DNA of 64,000 nt from Comamonas antarctica (GTDB lineage Bacteria > Pseudomonadota > Gammaproteobacteria > Burkholderiales > Burkholderiaceae_C): assembly GCF_013363755.1 (NCBI RefSeq), contig NZ_CP054842.1, positions 62,001 through 126,000 on the forward strand, in the 5' to 3' direction. The position numbers were made by a program, and so were the translations under genes. The notes below the pieces were generated by a model. It worked only from the letters and a program-made list of their open reading frames with translations. It was not told the DNA's origin and searched no databases. Positions 43,397 to 52,452 of the stretch are shown here, in pieces. Every line of letters starts with the position of its first letter. The first letter of the stretch is position 1.

Positions 43397-44299
43397 ATGG
43401 ATATCACCCGGCTCAGGGCCCTGCGGGAGCTTGCCATCAGGCATACCATCACCGCCGCGGCGCAGGCACTAAACCTGACCGCATCGGCCGTCTCCCAGCA
43501 GATAAGCCAGCTGGAAGATGAGGTGGGAGTGGCCCTCACCGAGCGCAGCGGTCGCGGGGTGAGGCTGACGCCTGCGGGCGAGGTGCTGGTGGCGCATGCC
43601 GAGCGCGTGATGACCGTGCTCGACGAGGCGAAGTCCGAGATGGCAGTCATCCGCAACGATATCGCGGGGACCCTGCGCGTGGCCGCGTTCGCGACAGCCG
43701 CCGCGGCATTGCTGCCGCCCGTGTTGAAGGCGCTGCAGCAGGCCTATCCGAGACTGCAGATCGCGCTCATCGAAATGGAGCCCGCGGAAGGCCTGGCCGC
43801 ACTGGGCTCGTGGGATGCGGACCTGGCCATCGTCGACGACCTGTCCGTGCGCCTGGCCCGGATGGAGCGGACGGTCCAGAAGGTCAAGCTCATCGACGAC
43901 GAGCTGCTCGTGGCGATGGCGCAGGACCATCCCCTGGCCCACCGGACATCGATTGCCCTGCCCGAGCTCAAGGACGAGATGTGGGCGCTGGACTCCGCAA
44001 CCAGCTTCTACGGCGAGTTCGTGCTCGGCCTGTGCCGCAAGGCTGGGTTCGATCCCAAGGTGAACGCTGCCTGCAGAGGCGCCGAGATCATCGCCGCGAT
44101 GGTGGAGTCGGGCTGCTCCATCTCCCTCATTCCGGGGCTCAGGCTGGGGCAGATGACGCAGCAGCTGGCGGCCCGTCCGCTGCGGCCGTCCGTCACGCGC
44201 AAGATCTCCGTGGCGTTTCGCGCCGGCGAGCGCAGCCACCCCTCGGTGAAGGTATTCGTGCAAGCGCTGCAGCGAAGCCTGGAGCCGGCGCCGCAATGA
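43397..44299 (+). CDS. LysR-family regulator divergent from sdaA
   Basis: A 300-aa regulator (MDITRLRALRELAIRHTITAAAQALNLTASAVSQQISQLEDEVGVALTERSGRGVRLTPAGEVLV). Full length with a standard effector domain. The divergent arrangement suggests control of serine dehydratase. The convergent gene at 44346 belongs to another operon. Confidence 0.88.
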   Translation: MDITRLRALRELAIRHTITAAAQALNLTASAVSQQISQLEDEVGVALTERSGRGVRLTPAGEVLVAHAERVMTVLDEAKSEMAVIRNDIAGTLRVAAFATAAAALLPPVLKALQQAYPRLQIALIEMEPAEGLAALGSWDADLAIVDDLSVRLARMERTVQKVKLIDDELLVAMAQDHPLAHRTSIALPELKDEMWALDSATSFYGEFVLGLCRKAGFDPKVNAACRGAEIIAAMVESGCSISLIPGLRLGQMTQQLAARPLRPSVTRKISVAFRAGERSHPSVKVFVQALQRSLEPAPQ

Positions 44300-44345
44300 C
44301 TCTGCCAAGGGACGTTTGTCTGCGGCACCCCCTTCGAGCTGGAAC

Positions 44346-45320
44346 TTATCGCGTGGTTTCGATGGCGTTTGAAACCTTCACGGCGGCCTGCCACTTCTTC
44401 GATTCGGCGGCCAAGAAGCCGGCCAGCTCGGACTTCGGCATGTCCATGGGCGCCAGACCCAGTTCGCCGAAACGCTGGCGAACCTCGGGCATCTTCATGA
44501 TGGCCTCGACTTCGGTGTTCAAACGGGTGGCGATGGCCGCCGGCAGCTTGCTGGGTCCGACCAACAGGATCCAGCCTTGATAGTCGAAACCGGGAACGCC
44601 TTGCTCGGCAATGGTCGGGATGTCCGGCATCGATGGAATCCGCTTTGCCGACGACACCGCAAGGGGCTTGACGCGCCCGGAGGAAATCGCTCCCTGGATG
44701 ACGGGGACATTGTCGGAAATGAAGTCGATCTGTTCGCCCACCAGGCTGGTGAGCGCCTGCGAGCCGCCCTGGAAGGGGATGTGCTCCGCGTTCAGCCTGG
44801 CTTCGCTGACCAGCTGCGCGATGACCAGGTGCGGAGTGGTTCCGTTGCCGCTGGAGCCGTAATTCAACTTGTTGCCGCTTTGGCGGCCATACGCGAGGAA
44901 CTCCTTGAAGTTCGCCACCGGCAGGCTGCTTCGCACGGTGAGCACCTGCGGGGCATAGGCAACCGCACCGAGAACGGCGAAGTCCTTGGCCGGGTTGTAG
45001 GGCATCGAATCCGGCCGCAGCCATTGAGCGATCGACAGGGGGCCCGTGGAGCCCATGGCCAGTGTGTACCCGTCGGGAGTGGCTTTCGCGGCGGCCGCCG
45101 TGCCGATGGTGCCGCCGGCACCGATGCGGTTTTCAATTACGACGGGTTGGCCCAGGCGCGCTCCGAGCTTCTCGCCCAGGATGCGCATGGACACATCCGA
45201 GGAGTTGCCCGCCGGGAACGGAACAATGATCTTGATGGGTCGATTCGGCCATTCAGCATAAGCCGCGAAAGGGGAGAGCAAGAGTACGGCTGCTGCGATA
45301 CGGGAGGCATGGCGCTTCAT
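44346..45320 (-). CDS. Bug/TctC-family periplasmic binding protein
   Basis: A 324-aa protein with signal peptide (MKRHASRIAAAVLLLSPFAAYAEWPNRPIKIIVPFPAGNSSD). Typical Bug text: GAGGTIGTAAAAKATPDGYTLAMG, YGSSGNGTTPHLVIAQL, PDIPTIAEQGVPGFD. Last gene of a TauD-LysR-nitrilase-RraA operon, 70 bp after rraA. Probably binds the carboxylated substrate degraded by these enzymes. Confidence 0.9.
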   Translation of the reverse strand: MKRHASRIAAAVLLLSPFAAYAEWPNRPIKIIVPFPAGNSSDVSMRILGEKLGARLGQPVVIENRIGAGGTIGTAAAAKATPDGYTLAMGSTGPLSIAQWLRPDSMPYNPAKDFAVLGAVAYAPQVLTVRSSLPVANFKEFLAYGRQSGNKLNYGSSGNGTTPHLVIAQLVSEARLNAEHIPFQGGSQALTSLVGEQIDFISDNVPVIQGAISSGRVKPLAVSSAKRIPSMPDIPTIAEQGVPGFDYQGWILLVGPSKLPAAIATRLNTEVEAIMKMPEVRQRFGELGLAPMDMPKSELAGFLAAESKKWQAAVKVSNAIETTR

Positions 45321-45390
45321 TGGAGACCTTCGGTGGGGTGGAGACAGAGCTTTTTGGGCCTCGGATGTATTTCTTTTCTGAATTGCACGT

Positions 45391-46062
45391 TCAGGCAGCC
45401 GCGTCTTGCTCGATGAACGTGTTCGCGCCAGACAGGTCACCCAGTCTTGCGCCGTTGCGCAGCTTTTCGATGTTCACGTTGCCACGGGCTTGCTTGGCCA
45501 AGGCCATCTCGGCGACCTCTTCGACCTCGTCGGGCGGAATCACCAGCACGCCGTTCTCGTCGGCCAGGATGATGTCGCCCGGACGCACCACCGCGCCGCC
45601 GCACGAGACCGGGTGATTGAGCAGTCCGCCCAGGTTGTACATGCGGGTGGTGATCGGTGAGATGCCTCGGCACCAGACCGGAAACTGCAGTTGCGCGATC
45701 TCCAGCGGGTCGGTGCACATGCCATCGATGATGGCCGCCGTGGCGCCGGCACTGTGCGCCGCATAGGTCACGCCGCCGCCCCAGCAAGCGTGCTTGCGGT
45801 CGCCAAGGCGGTCGATGACGACGATGTGCCCTGGCTTGAGCAGGCCGAGCGTGTGATGCAGCAGCGTCGAATCCTGCGCTGGCAAGGCCAATGTGACGGC
45901 GGTTCCAACGAGGCGCTTGCTGTGCCCGAGCGCCTGGATGCGGGTGTCCATGAAGCCCCAGTGGCGAAAGTGGCCGACTGTCGCGGTCTCGACTTCAGCC
46001 AGGCGCTGCTTCACTGCATCGGAGATGGGCTCCGGCATGGGGCCGATGCGGAATTTTTTCAT
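45391..46062 (-). CDS. RraA-family aldolase/decarboxylase-like protein
   Basis: A 223-aa protein of the RraA / 4-hydroxy-4-methyl-2-oxoglutarate aldolase family. VIDRLGDRKHACWGGGVTYAAHSAGATAAIIDGMCTDPLEI holds the metal and substrate region, and PGDIILADENGVLVIP is typical. In aldolases the motif is usually RD after DG; here it is CTD, so the exact activity (aldolase, decarboxylase or other lyase) is uncertain. It follows the nit gene without a gap. Confidence 0.82.
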   Translation of the reverse strand: MKKFRIGPMPEPISDAVKQRLAEVETATVGHFRHWGFMDTRIQALGHSKRLVGTAVTLALPAQDSTLLHHTLGLLKPGHIVVIDRLGDRKHACWGGGVTYAAHSAGATAAIIDGMCTDPLEIAQLQFPVWCRGISPITTRMYNLGGLLNHPVSCGGAVVRPGDIILADENGVLVIPPDEVEEVAEMALAKQARGNVNIEKLRNGARLGDLSGANTFIEQDAAA

Positions 46063-46878
46063 TCAGAGCACCTTGTGGGACTGCAGGGGAATGTCTGCAC
46101 GGGCTTTGGCGATGAGCTCCTTGTCGAGCCTTGCCGAGACCGGGCCGATTCCGTCGGAAGCCTTGGCAATGACGTGGCCCCACGGGTCGCAAACAAGCGA
46201 GTGGCCATAGGTGTGGCGCTTCTCGCCACCTTGGTCGAATGGACCGATCATTGCGGCGGCCAGGAAGTAGCTCTGGGTTTCAATGGCGCGGGCACGGCAT
46301 AGCACTTCCCAGTGGTCCTTGCCGGTCTGCAGTGTGAAGGCGGCGGGCAGCACCATGACGTCGGCGCCCTTCTTCATGAGACGCTGGAACAGCTCGGGGA
46401 AGCGCAGGTCGTAGCAGACCGCCAGGCCGAGCTTAAAGCCATTGACATCGACGACCACGGGGTCGGTGCCCGGAGCAACCGCGTCGGATTCGCCGTAGCG
46501 CATGCCGTCGGGCGTGGTGATGTCGAACAGGTGGATCTTGCGGTAGCGGCCAATTTCCTCGCCGTCGGGATTGAAGACGACGCTGGTGTTGTAGACCCGT
46601 TTCCTGTCCTCGGTTGCCTCGTAGAAGCTACCGGTGTGCACATGGATGCGGCAATCGACAGCCAGCTTGCGGCACATGTCGTAGGCCGGGCCACCCTGGA
46701 CGCCTTCACCCGCCGCGACCTTCTGCGCTACGGTGCCGCCGTGCCAGTCGAAGTGCTCCGGAAACACCACCAGCTCGGCACCGTCCCGGTCGACCGCAAG
46801 CCGCGCCATACGGTCTGCATCGGCGCAGTTGCGTGCCTTGTCTGGCACGGAATTCATTTGAATGAGAGAAACTTTCAT
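46063..46878 (-). CDS. Carbon-nitrogen hydrolase (NIT/omega-amidase-like)
   Basis: A 271-aa nitrilase-superfamily enzyme with the triad Glu in VVFPEHFDW, Lys in YRKIHLFDI and Cys in AVCYDLRFPELF. It resembles the Nit1/Nit2 and omega-amidase branch, which hydrolyses alpha-keto-omega amides or deaminated glutathione. Overlaps the upstream lysR by ATGA. It is distinct from the amidohydrolase at 29059. Confidence 0.85.
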   Translation of the reverse strand: MKVSLIQMNSVPDKARNCADADRMARLAVDRDGAELVVFPEHFDWHGGTVAQKVAAGEGVQGGPAYDMCRKLAVDCRIHVHTGSFYEATEDRKRVYNTSVVFNPDGEEIGRYRKIHLFDITTPDGMRYGESDAVAPGTDPVVVDVNGFKLGLAVCYDLRFPELFQRLMKKGADVMVLPAAFTLQTGKDHWEVLCRARAIETQSYFLAAAMIGPFDQGGEKRHTYGHSLVCDPWGHVIAKASDGIGPVSARLDKELIAKARADIPLQSHKVL

Positions 46879-47819
46879 GCTTGTTCCGAGGGGTGTGTGG
46901 AGTGGTTCTGCCAGGCTTGGGATGGGTCAGCCGCTTCGCAGAAGCTGGCTGCCGCCTGACGCGCAAGGGTGGCGACTGCTCGTGGCAGCGCGGTGTTGCC
47001 GTCTTTAGAGAAGATGGCTGCGTAGTGCACGCTGGCGTAGGCTTTAACCGTCGGTAGGAGGACCAGCGAGCCCTGCTCCAGCTCGGTCTTCACGTAGACG
47101 ATGGGAACAGCGGTAATGCCCATTCCGGCGGCTGCCAGCTGGACGTTGCCGTGGATGCCGTTCGAGGCGTGCACGCCAGCGACCAGATCGACACCGGAGA
47201 AGTAGGACTCGACCCGCGACTGCGAGTCTGTGCCAGCGGGATAACCGATGAACGGGTGGGCCGCGAGTTGGTCCAGAGTCAGAGGCTTCGTGGTGTCGAT
47301 GGCCAAGGTAGGGCTTGCCACCATGCCCATCGCGAAGCTGCAAAGGGGCACCCGTTCGTAATGCGGCTCTGGCGGCGAAGATGCGACCAGCAAAAGATCA
47401 AGGCGCCCACCTTTCAGATCCCGCAGCAAGCGGTCGGCAAGGTCGACGGTGACAGCCAGAGAAACCCGGGGATACTCGCTGCGCAGCGTCTTCACCAGGT
47501 GCGGCAGGATGGTGGGAACCAAGGTGGTCGCCAAGCCGATGCGCAAGCTTCCCTTGACCTTCATGGGATCAAGCACCACGCGCCGGAGCTTGTGGTAGGC
47601 CTCGACGATCGGTTCTGCCTCTTCGATGAAGCGAACCCCGTCAGGGGTGGGCTCGAACCCCTGACCGGATTTCTCGAACAGCTTGACTCCCAGATCCTGT
47701 TCCAGTGCATCGATGCGGTTCGATATGGCGGTATGGGTGATGCACATCTGCTCGGCCGTCGCCTTCAAGGTACGCAACTTCGTCAACCAAAGAACAGTTT
47801 CCAGGAATCGAATGTTCAT
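46875..47819 (-). CDS. LysR-family regulator embedded in the catabolic operon
   Basis: A 314-aa regulator (MNIRFLETVLWLTKLRTLKATAEQMCITHTAISNRIDALEQDLGVKLFEKSGQGFEPTPDG). Start ATG 47819 overlaps the tauD-like stop, and its stop overlaps the nit start. A LysR gene inside an operon with overlaps on both sides is unusual and implies that regulator and enzymes are made together. Confidence 0.9.
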   Translation of the reverse strand: MNIRFLETVLWLTKLRTLKATAEQMCITHTAISNRIDALEQDLGVKLFEKSGQGFEPTPDGVRFIEEAEPIVEAYHKLRRVVLDPMKVKGSLRIGLATTLVPTILPHLVKTLRSEYPRVSLAVTVDLADRLLRDLKGGRLDLLLVASSPPEPHYERVPLCSFAMGMVASPTLAIDTTKPLTLDQLAAHPFIGYPAGTDSQSRVESYFSGVDLVAGVHASNGIHGNVQLAAAGMGITAVPIVYVKTELEQGSLVLLPTVKAYASVHYAAIFSKDGNTALPRAVATLARQAAASFCEAADPSQAWQNHSTHPSEQA

Positions 47820-48721
47820 GTCAGCGCTTCTTCGAGGGTGCGTGAAGACGTGCGCGCCATCAAGGGGAGCTCGCCTTCCAGCGTGGTGCGGTACATGGTG
47901 CGGACGTACTTCTCGTCGTCGTAGCCCGTGGCGCAGTGCTGGGTGCAGCGGTTGTCCCACAGGATGGCGTCGCCGGGCTGCCAGACCTGCCGGAAGATGA
48001 ACCGGGGCTGCTGAACGAATTCCTGCAGGTACTTGACCAGCTCGCGGCCTTCGTCGAGCGGCAGCCCCTCGATGTCGCAGGCCCAGCGGCCGATGTAGAT
48101 TGCGGTGCGGCCGCTGAAGGGGTGCTTGCGCGCGAGCGGGTGGTACACATCCGGGCGGGCACGCTTTTGCTCCTCGGTCATAGGCCCCATCAGCGGATAG
48201 TACGCCTCGTGCAGGTCGATTCGGCTGTAGCGTGCACGGCGACCGGCCATTTGCGCTTTCACCTCCTCGGGCAGTGCTTCGTAGGCGGCGTACATATCGA
48301 CCCACAGCGTGTCGCCGCGCTCGGGTGGGCATACCTTGGCGTAGAGCATCGAGCCCGCATTGGGGATCGCCTTGTCTTCGCCATCGGTGTGGAAGCCTTC
48401 GCCGACCCGCATCTGGCCCGCAGCGGTGCCGCCCTTTTCAACCGGCTTGGACGGATCTTCCTTGCTGGCATTCGAGATGACGAAGACTTCGGGATAGCCT
48501 TCCAAGTTGGCGCTCAGCGGCTGCATGACGTGCGTCGGACCCAAGCGGCGGGTGAAAGCGATATGCTGCTCCGGGGTCATATCCAACCCGCGGAAACGCA
48601 AAATGGAATGCTTGTGCCAGGCAGCAACGATTCCATTCAAATCAGCATCGCTCACCTGCATGGTCGGAGGAATGTCGCTGATGTCGGCACCGAAGCCGTT
48701 TTCAAATGGTGTGACTTTCAT
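47816..48721 (-). CDS. TauD/TfdA-family 2-oxoglutarate/Fe(II) dioxygenase
   Basis: A 301-aa dioxygenase. The iron ligands are in GFHTDGEDK (HxD) and CTQHCATGY (distal His); the 2-oxoglutarate arginine is in MYRTTLEGE. Family members hydroxylate taurine, phenoxyacetates or other small carboxylates or sulfonates. First gene of the operon; substrate is unknown but the downstream lyase and amidase suggest an oxygenated nitrogen-containing acid. Confidence 0.88.
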   Translation of the reverse strand: MKVTPFENGFGADISDIPPTMQVSDADLNGIVAAWHKHSILRFRGLDMTPEQHIAFTRRLGPTHVMQPLSANLEGYPEVFVISNASKEDPSKPVEKGGTAAGQMRVGEGFHTDGEDKAIPNAGSMLYAKVCPPERGDTLWVDMYAAYEALPEEVKAQMAGRRARYSRIDLHEAYYPLMGPMTEEQKRARPDVYHPLARKHPFSGRTAIYIGRWACDIEGLPLDEGRELVKYLQEFVQQPRFIFRQVWQPGDAILWDNRCTQHCATGYDDEKYVRTMYRTTLEGELPLMARTSSRTLEEALT

Positions 48722-48921
48722 TATTTCGCTCTCCGTGAAGGGATGAAACGAATTCTGGAACGCGACTGCCCTTTAGTCGAACGTGTTTTTCTTGCACTTG
48801 GTGCAGCTTTTTCTTTCACGGGATACAGGGCGAACGTGCCTCGTTTGATCCGATGCATGGCAGACCCGTGAACGACAGGGTTCAAGAGCGCGGACAGCGA
48901 GGCCGTCCTGGCCGATGGGGC
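48722..48921. promoter_or_regulatory. Upstream region of the TauD operon and dispersed 35-bp repeat
   Basis: Holds the expected promoter of the minus-strand operon; no exact -35/-10 was assigned. Bases 48876-48911 repeat the element at 36349-36383. Confidence 0.4.
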
Positions 48922-49240
48922 AGGCAAAAGGCGGGCCTGAACAAAGCCATACTGAGCCGGGGCTAGAACGAGTTACGGCGGCAACTGGAACACAAGATGA
49001 CATGGGCAGGTGGCATCGTGCTGGCCGTGTCAGCGCATTACGCCAGCCCAGACATGCCCGCACTTTGGCCATGCCAGCCACGAAAACCGCCGCACTCAAG
49101 TGATCTTCCTGTGCCAAGCCTGTGGCCATGGCGACCACGTTTGTCTGCCTATGGAGAAGACGGCTCTGGCCGAGGTCGAAAGACATCCGCGCAACCAACC
49201 GCGGTGAAGCAGGAACTCGCCGAAGTGACTGTGCAGGAAG
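48922..49240 (+). pseudogene. tnpB: Decayed IS200/IS605-type tnpB, C-terminal part
   Basis: Frames join as GRQKAGLNKAILSRG-stop-NELRRQLEHKMTWAGGIVLAVSAHYAS, then in another frame AQTCPHFGHASHENRRTQVIFLCQACGHGDHV, then KQELAEVTVQEAV. This is the TnpB RuvC-III/zinc-ribbon region. The second zinc-ribbon cysteine is Phe (CPHFGH), and there is at least one stop and two frame changes. No tnpA is present. Confidence 0.75.
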
Positions 49241-49754
49241 CTGTTTCTGCACAGCATGTTAGGACTCCGAGCGTTCAGGCAGGAAAGGAGCTCCGACCGT
49301 TGCTCCTGAATCCGCTACTCCGAGATGCACTGAGCATTCGGAAGCGCGTTTGCCCTGCTGGTAGATGGCGGTAGTAAAAGTGTTGGCATCAACGTGGCGT
49401 CCCAGCAGGGGCCAGCTCCTGCGTGTCGGCGGGAAGGGCAGACGTGCATTTCAAGCTGATGCTCATCTCTATAAGGGGACCTTATCGCGAGCTATTTCGG
49501 CGTAACCATTGAGCGGCCTTGGTCGGACCTTGGCTACGCCTGCGTAGTGCAGACCTCAGGGGATGCCCACTGAACCGCACCGGTTCAGAGACGCGGTCAG
49601 AACCTTTCTAAGCCCTCCATCTGGAGCTCTTGGGAGATCTGGCCAGCAACCATGAGCAACTCGGGCGCTATCACGTCGCGCAAGCGCGGCTCCATCTCGC
49701 TATCTCCGAATGCCATGACGGCCAACACAAAGTTGGTCTCGCAGTGCCATTGCT
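49241..49754. other. Non-coding, with a partial IS3 end
   Basis: Contains TGAACCGCACCGG at 49571-49583, identical to the first 13 bases of the IS at 2970-4290 but continuing differently. I see no gene here. Likely debris from insertion-sequence activity. Confidence 0.4.
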
Positions 49755-50195
49755 TTACCACTGCACGTAGAACATGGCCTTGGCCAGCAGCACGATGGCC
49801 AGCACATGGCAGAACACGCTCAGGTGCAGCCGGCGCGAGCGACGCCCCCCCAGCACACCGCGCCGTCGCCAGAACATAGCGCTGGCGAAATGCCCGAACA
49901 CGCTGAGCGACAGTGCGATCTTAAGCATCAACAGCAGCCCGAAGCTGCTGGTTAGCGGCTGTGCCAGCGCTGCGCGGTGCTGCCAGGCCAGACTGATGCC
50001 AGCTGCGTAGAGCGTCAGCAGCACCCAGGGCATCACGGCGGTGGATTGGTTGCCGATCGCGCGCTCCACCGCGCGCATAGTCTCTTGAGGCAAGTGCTTG
50101 CGCACACCTTCGAGCATCACCACTTCGAAGAACACCGTGCCCACGAAGGCGATGGCGGCCAGCAGGTGCAAGATCAGCAGGACACCATAGCTCAC
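49755..50195 (-). CDS. CopD-like four-helix membrane protein
   Basis: A 146-aa integral membrane protein with four hydrophobic segments (SYGVLLILHLLAAIAFVGTVFFEVVML, AVMPWVLLTLYAAGISLAW, SFGLLLMLKIALSLSVFGHFASAMFW, LHLSVFCHVLAIVLLAKAMFYVQW). Several membrane histidines could bind copper or heme. It is last in the NO-response operon, 10 bp after nsrR. Function unproven. Confidence 0.7.
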   Translation of the reverse strand: MSYGVLLILHLLAAIAFVGTVFFEVVMLEGVRKHLPQETMRAVERAIGNQSTAVMPWVLLTLYAAGISLAWQHRAALAQPLTSSFGLLLMLKIALSLSVFGHFASAMFWRRRGVLGGRRSRRLHLSVFCHVLAIVLLAKAMFYVQW

Positions 50196-50205
50196 GGGGA
50201 AGTCC

Positions 50206-50661
50206 TCATGCCACCCGCCTGCGTTCCAGCTTCATGCGCTGGCTCGCTTTCAGCGGTAGGTCGGTGCTGGGCAACAGGTCGGCCAACGAGAAGCCGTCCA
50301 AGTGGGTCATGAACACCTGCAGGGAGCCGCTGAGTACGTCGGCCAGGCGACACCGTCCCGTCAAGACGCACTGGTTGCCGGTCGAGAAACACTCGACCAA
50401 GGCAAAGTCCGGCTCGATGTCACGCACCACGGCGCCCAGGTTGATGTCGCGCGGCGCATGGGCCAGGCGCATGCCCCCGCCCTTGCCGCGCACAGTCTCG
50501 ATCCAGCCTTGCAGGGCGAGTTGGTAGGTCACCTTCATCAAATGCGCTTCCGATATCTCATAGGCCTGCGCCACCTCCGAGATGGTGCACAGGCGTTCGG
50601 GCTGCTGCGCCACATACATTAACAGGCGCAGCGCGTAGTCGGTCATCATGGTCAAACGCAT
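50206..50661 (-). CDS. nsrR: Rrf2-family nitric-oxide-sensing repressor NsrR
   Basis: A 151-aa winged-helix iron-sulfur regulator (MRLTMMTDYALRLLMYVAQQPERLCTISEVAQAYEISEAHLMKVTYQLALQGWIETVRGKGGGMRLA). Three cysteines in ECFSTGNQCVLTGRC hold the cluster that NO destroys. It is embedded in its own NO-responsive operon; a matching operator lies at 52369-52391. Confidence 0.9.
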   Translation of the reverse strand: MRLTMMTDYALRLLMYVAQQPERLCTISEVAQAYEISEAHLMKVTYQLALQGWIETVRGKGGGMRLAHAPRDINLGAVVRDIEPDFALVECFSTGNQCVLTGRCRLADVLSGSLQVFMTHLDGFSLADLLPSTDLPLKASQRMKLERRRVA

Positions 50662-50674
50662 GGGATGGCTCCAG

Positions 50675-51922
50675 TCATTGCGGCGGGTGCGGCCGCGCCG
50701 CAATCTGTTCGGGCTTGAGAACCGGCGCAGCCGGCGCATCGATGCGCGGGCGGATCAGCATCGGGAAGAACCGCCACAGGTACAGCACGAAGGCCAGCAC
50801 CCAGGCGCCAGCGGATGCGTGCAAGGCACCCAACGCCAAGCCGGTGGGCAGCAGCGCCAGCAGGCGCAGCGCCGCGGCCGCGATCACTAGCCCGTAACAG
50901 CACACGATAAGGCGATCCGGGCGCAGCGGCCGCCCCAGATGTCCCAGCGCCGTGCGGGTCACCATGCCGATGATCAGAACCGAGAATCCGGCCACGCCAA
51001 TCACATGTGCCGGCCATGCGGCGCGCAGCACGGCGCCTGCAGCGTGGGCGGCGGCCACCAGAAGCCCCACGCCTATTGCGGCATACCCGACATACAAAAT
51101 CCAGAGCAGCGGCACGCGCCGCACGGCTGCCGGCTTCCAGGCCAGGACCTGCACAAGCGCAACCACGCCAGCCACGCTCAGGAACAGGGCCGATGCCTCT
51201 GCCCAGCCCATCAGTCCGCAGCCGATGGCCAAGCCGCCGGCCGCCAGTTGCCAATGGCCGCTGCGCGTGTGCATCGGAACCGTCAAACCCGGCACCGCCC
51301 GGATCGCAAAAAACGGAATCACCCGGCGTGCCACCAGGAGCGCGATCATCGCCATGCACAGCAACCCGGTGTTGAAGTGCTGCATGAGCTGGCCATGGTC
51401 GCTCTGCCGGGTTGCAAGCAGGAACAACGCATCAGCCCCGCCCAACGCGAACACCAGCAACGGCAGGCCGTAGTTGCGCTGGCTGCGCGCGCCGTAGATG
51501 GCGCGGCCCAGGGCCAGGGCCGACACGGCGAAGAACAGTACCTCGCAGGCAAGCGCCAGTGCAAACGCAATGTCTCCCGGCACGAGGTAGCCCACCCGCG
51601 CCAGAACCCACAGCAGGCTCAAGGCGGCCAGCGCCCTGCCCTTGAGCGGATTGGTGCCCGTCCAGTTGCTGCCCGCCGTGAGCAGGAAGCCCACCGCGAT
51701 GGTGGCGATGAAGCCCCAGAGCATCTCGTGCGCATGCCAGACAACACCGGCCAGTTTCCCGCGCAGCAGCTCGGGCGCAAACACCCACAGCGCCACCGAC
51801 ACGGCGGCCCAAAAGCAGCCGGCCAGGTAAAGCGGCCGAAATCCCAGCTCCAGAAACGCTGCCCATTGCGGCGGGGGCGGCTTCGCCCTACTAGGCTCCT
51901 CGATCTGCAACAGTTCAGCCAT
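50675..51922 (-). CDS. nnrS: NnrS-family membrane protein
   Basis: A 415-aa membrane protein with about 12 hydrophobic helices (FLELGFRPLYLAGCFWAAVSVALWV, VWHAHEMLWGFIATIAVGFLLTAGSNWTG, PFFAIRAVPG). NnrS is a heme- and copper-containing protein that protects cells from nitrosative stress. ATG 51922 (MAELLQIEEPSRAK) is preferred over a TTG three codons earlier. Confidence 0.9.
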   Translation of the reverse strand: MAELLQIEEPSRAKPPPPQWAAFLELGFRPLYLAGCFWAAVSVALWVFAPELLRGKLAGVVWHAHEMLWGFIATIAVGFLLTAGSNWTGTNPLKGRALAALSLLWVLARVGYLVPGDIAFALALACEVLFFAVSALALGRAIYGARSQRNYGLPLLVFALGGADALFLLATRQSDHGQLMQHFNTGLLCMAMIALLVARRVIPFFAIRAVPGLTVPMHTRSGHWQLAAGGLAIGCGLMGWAEASALFLSVAGVVALVQVLAWKPAAVRRVPLLWILYVGYAAIGVGLLVAAAHAAGAVLRAAWPAHVIGVAGFSVLIIGMVTRTALGHLGRPLRPDRLIVCCYGLVIAAAALRLLALLPTGLALGALHASAGAWVLAFVLYLWRFFPMLIRPRIDAPAAPVLKPEQIAARPHPPQ

Positions 51923-51927
51923 ACCGC

Positions 51928-52332
51928 TCAACCCTGTGCCAACGCCGCGGGCAGCGCGTCGGGATTACGACTGATCTGGTAGCCCATCCACAGGCTTTGC
52001 GCGATGCGCTCGGCCATCGCGCAGGCCTGCTCGGCCATCGCCTGATTGGGCTGCGCCACCGCGTTCTCGCGGAACAGCTTCAGCCAGCGCTGGAACAGCT
52101 CTGCCGAGAGCCCGGGCAACACCGCATGCTTAGGCATGGGCGCGCCCGAAAACCGGCCCGTGCGCCGGAGAATGGCCGACCAGAAATCCACCAGCTTGGC
52201 CAAGTGGCGGTCCCAGTCGTCAATGTGTGCCTCGAAGATCGGACCCAGCACCTCGTCCTCACGGACACGGGCATAGAACGTGTGCACCAGGGCCGTGGCT
52301 TCGGCTTCGGTGCAGAGATTGCTCCCGGGCAT
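51928..52332 (-). CDS. Group III truncated haemoglobin
   Basis: A 134-aa globin (LCTEAEATALVHTFYARVREDEVLGPIFEAHIDDWDRHLAKLVDFWSAILRRTGRFSG). The proximal heme-His region is MPKHAVLPGLSAELFQRWL. Likely binds or oxidises NO. The ATG at 52332 is preferred because the one at 52368 directly abuts the NsrR operator and would leave no leader. Its stop lies 5 bp before the nnrS ATG. Confidence 0.85.
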   Translation of the reverse strand: MPGSNLCTEAEATALVHTFYARVREDEVLGPIFEAHIDDWDRHLAKLVDFWSAILRRTGRFSGAPMPKHAVLPGLSAELFQRWLKLFRENAVAQPNQAMAEQACAMAERIAQSLWMGYQISRNPDALPAALAQG

Positions 52333-52368
52333 TGCGTGCTCTGTCGTTTGTAACGTTGGATTATTCAT

Positions 52369-52391
52369 AAGATATATAAATAATATACCTT
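52369..52391. promoter_or_regulatory. NsrR operator between the globin operon and the cupin gene
   Basis: A 23-bp palindrome with halves AAGATATAT and ATATACCTT around a 5-bp AT centre (8 of 9 positions pair). It follows the AAGATGYATTT-type NsrR consensus. It is 36 bp upstream of the chosen globin start and 61 bp upstream of the divergent cupin gene, so it may control both. Confidence 0.7.
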
Positions 52392-52452
52392 ATGATAGCG
52401 CCAAGCGGCTTCCTCGGCATCCCTTTCTGACCTACATCAACCCCAAAGCGCC

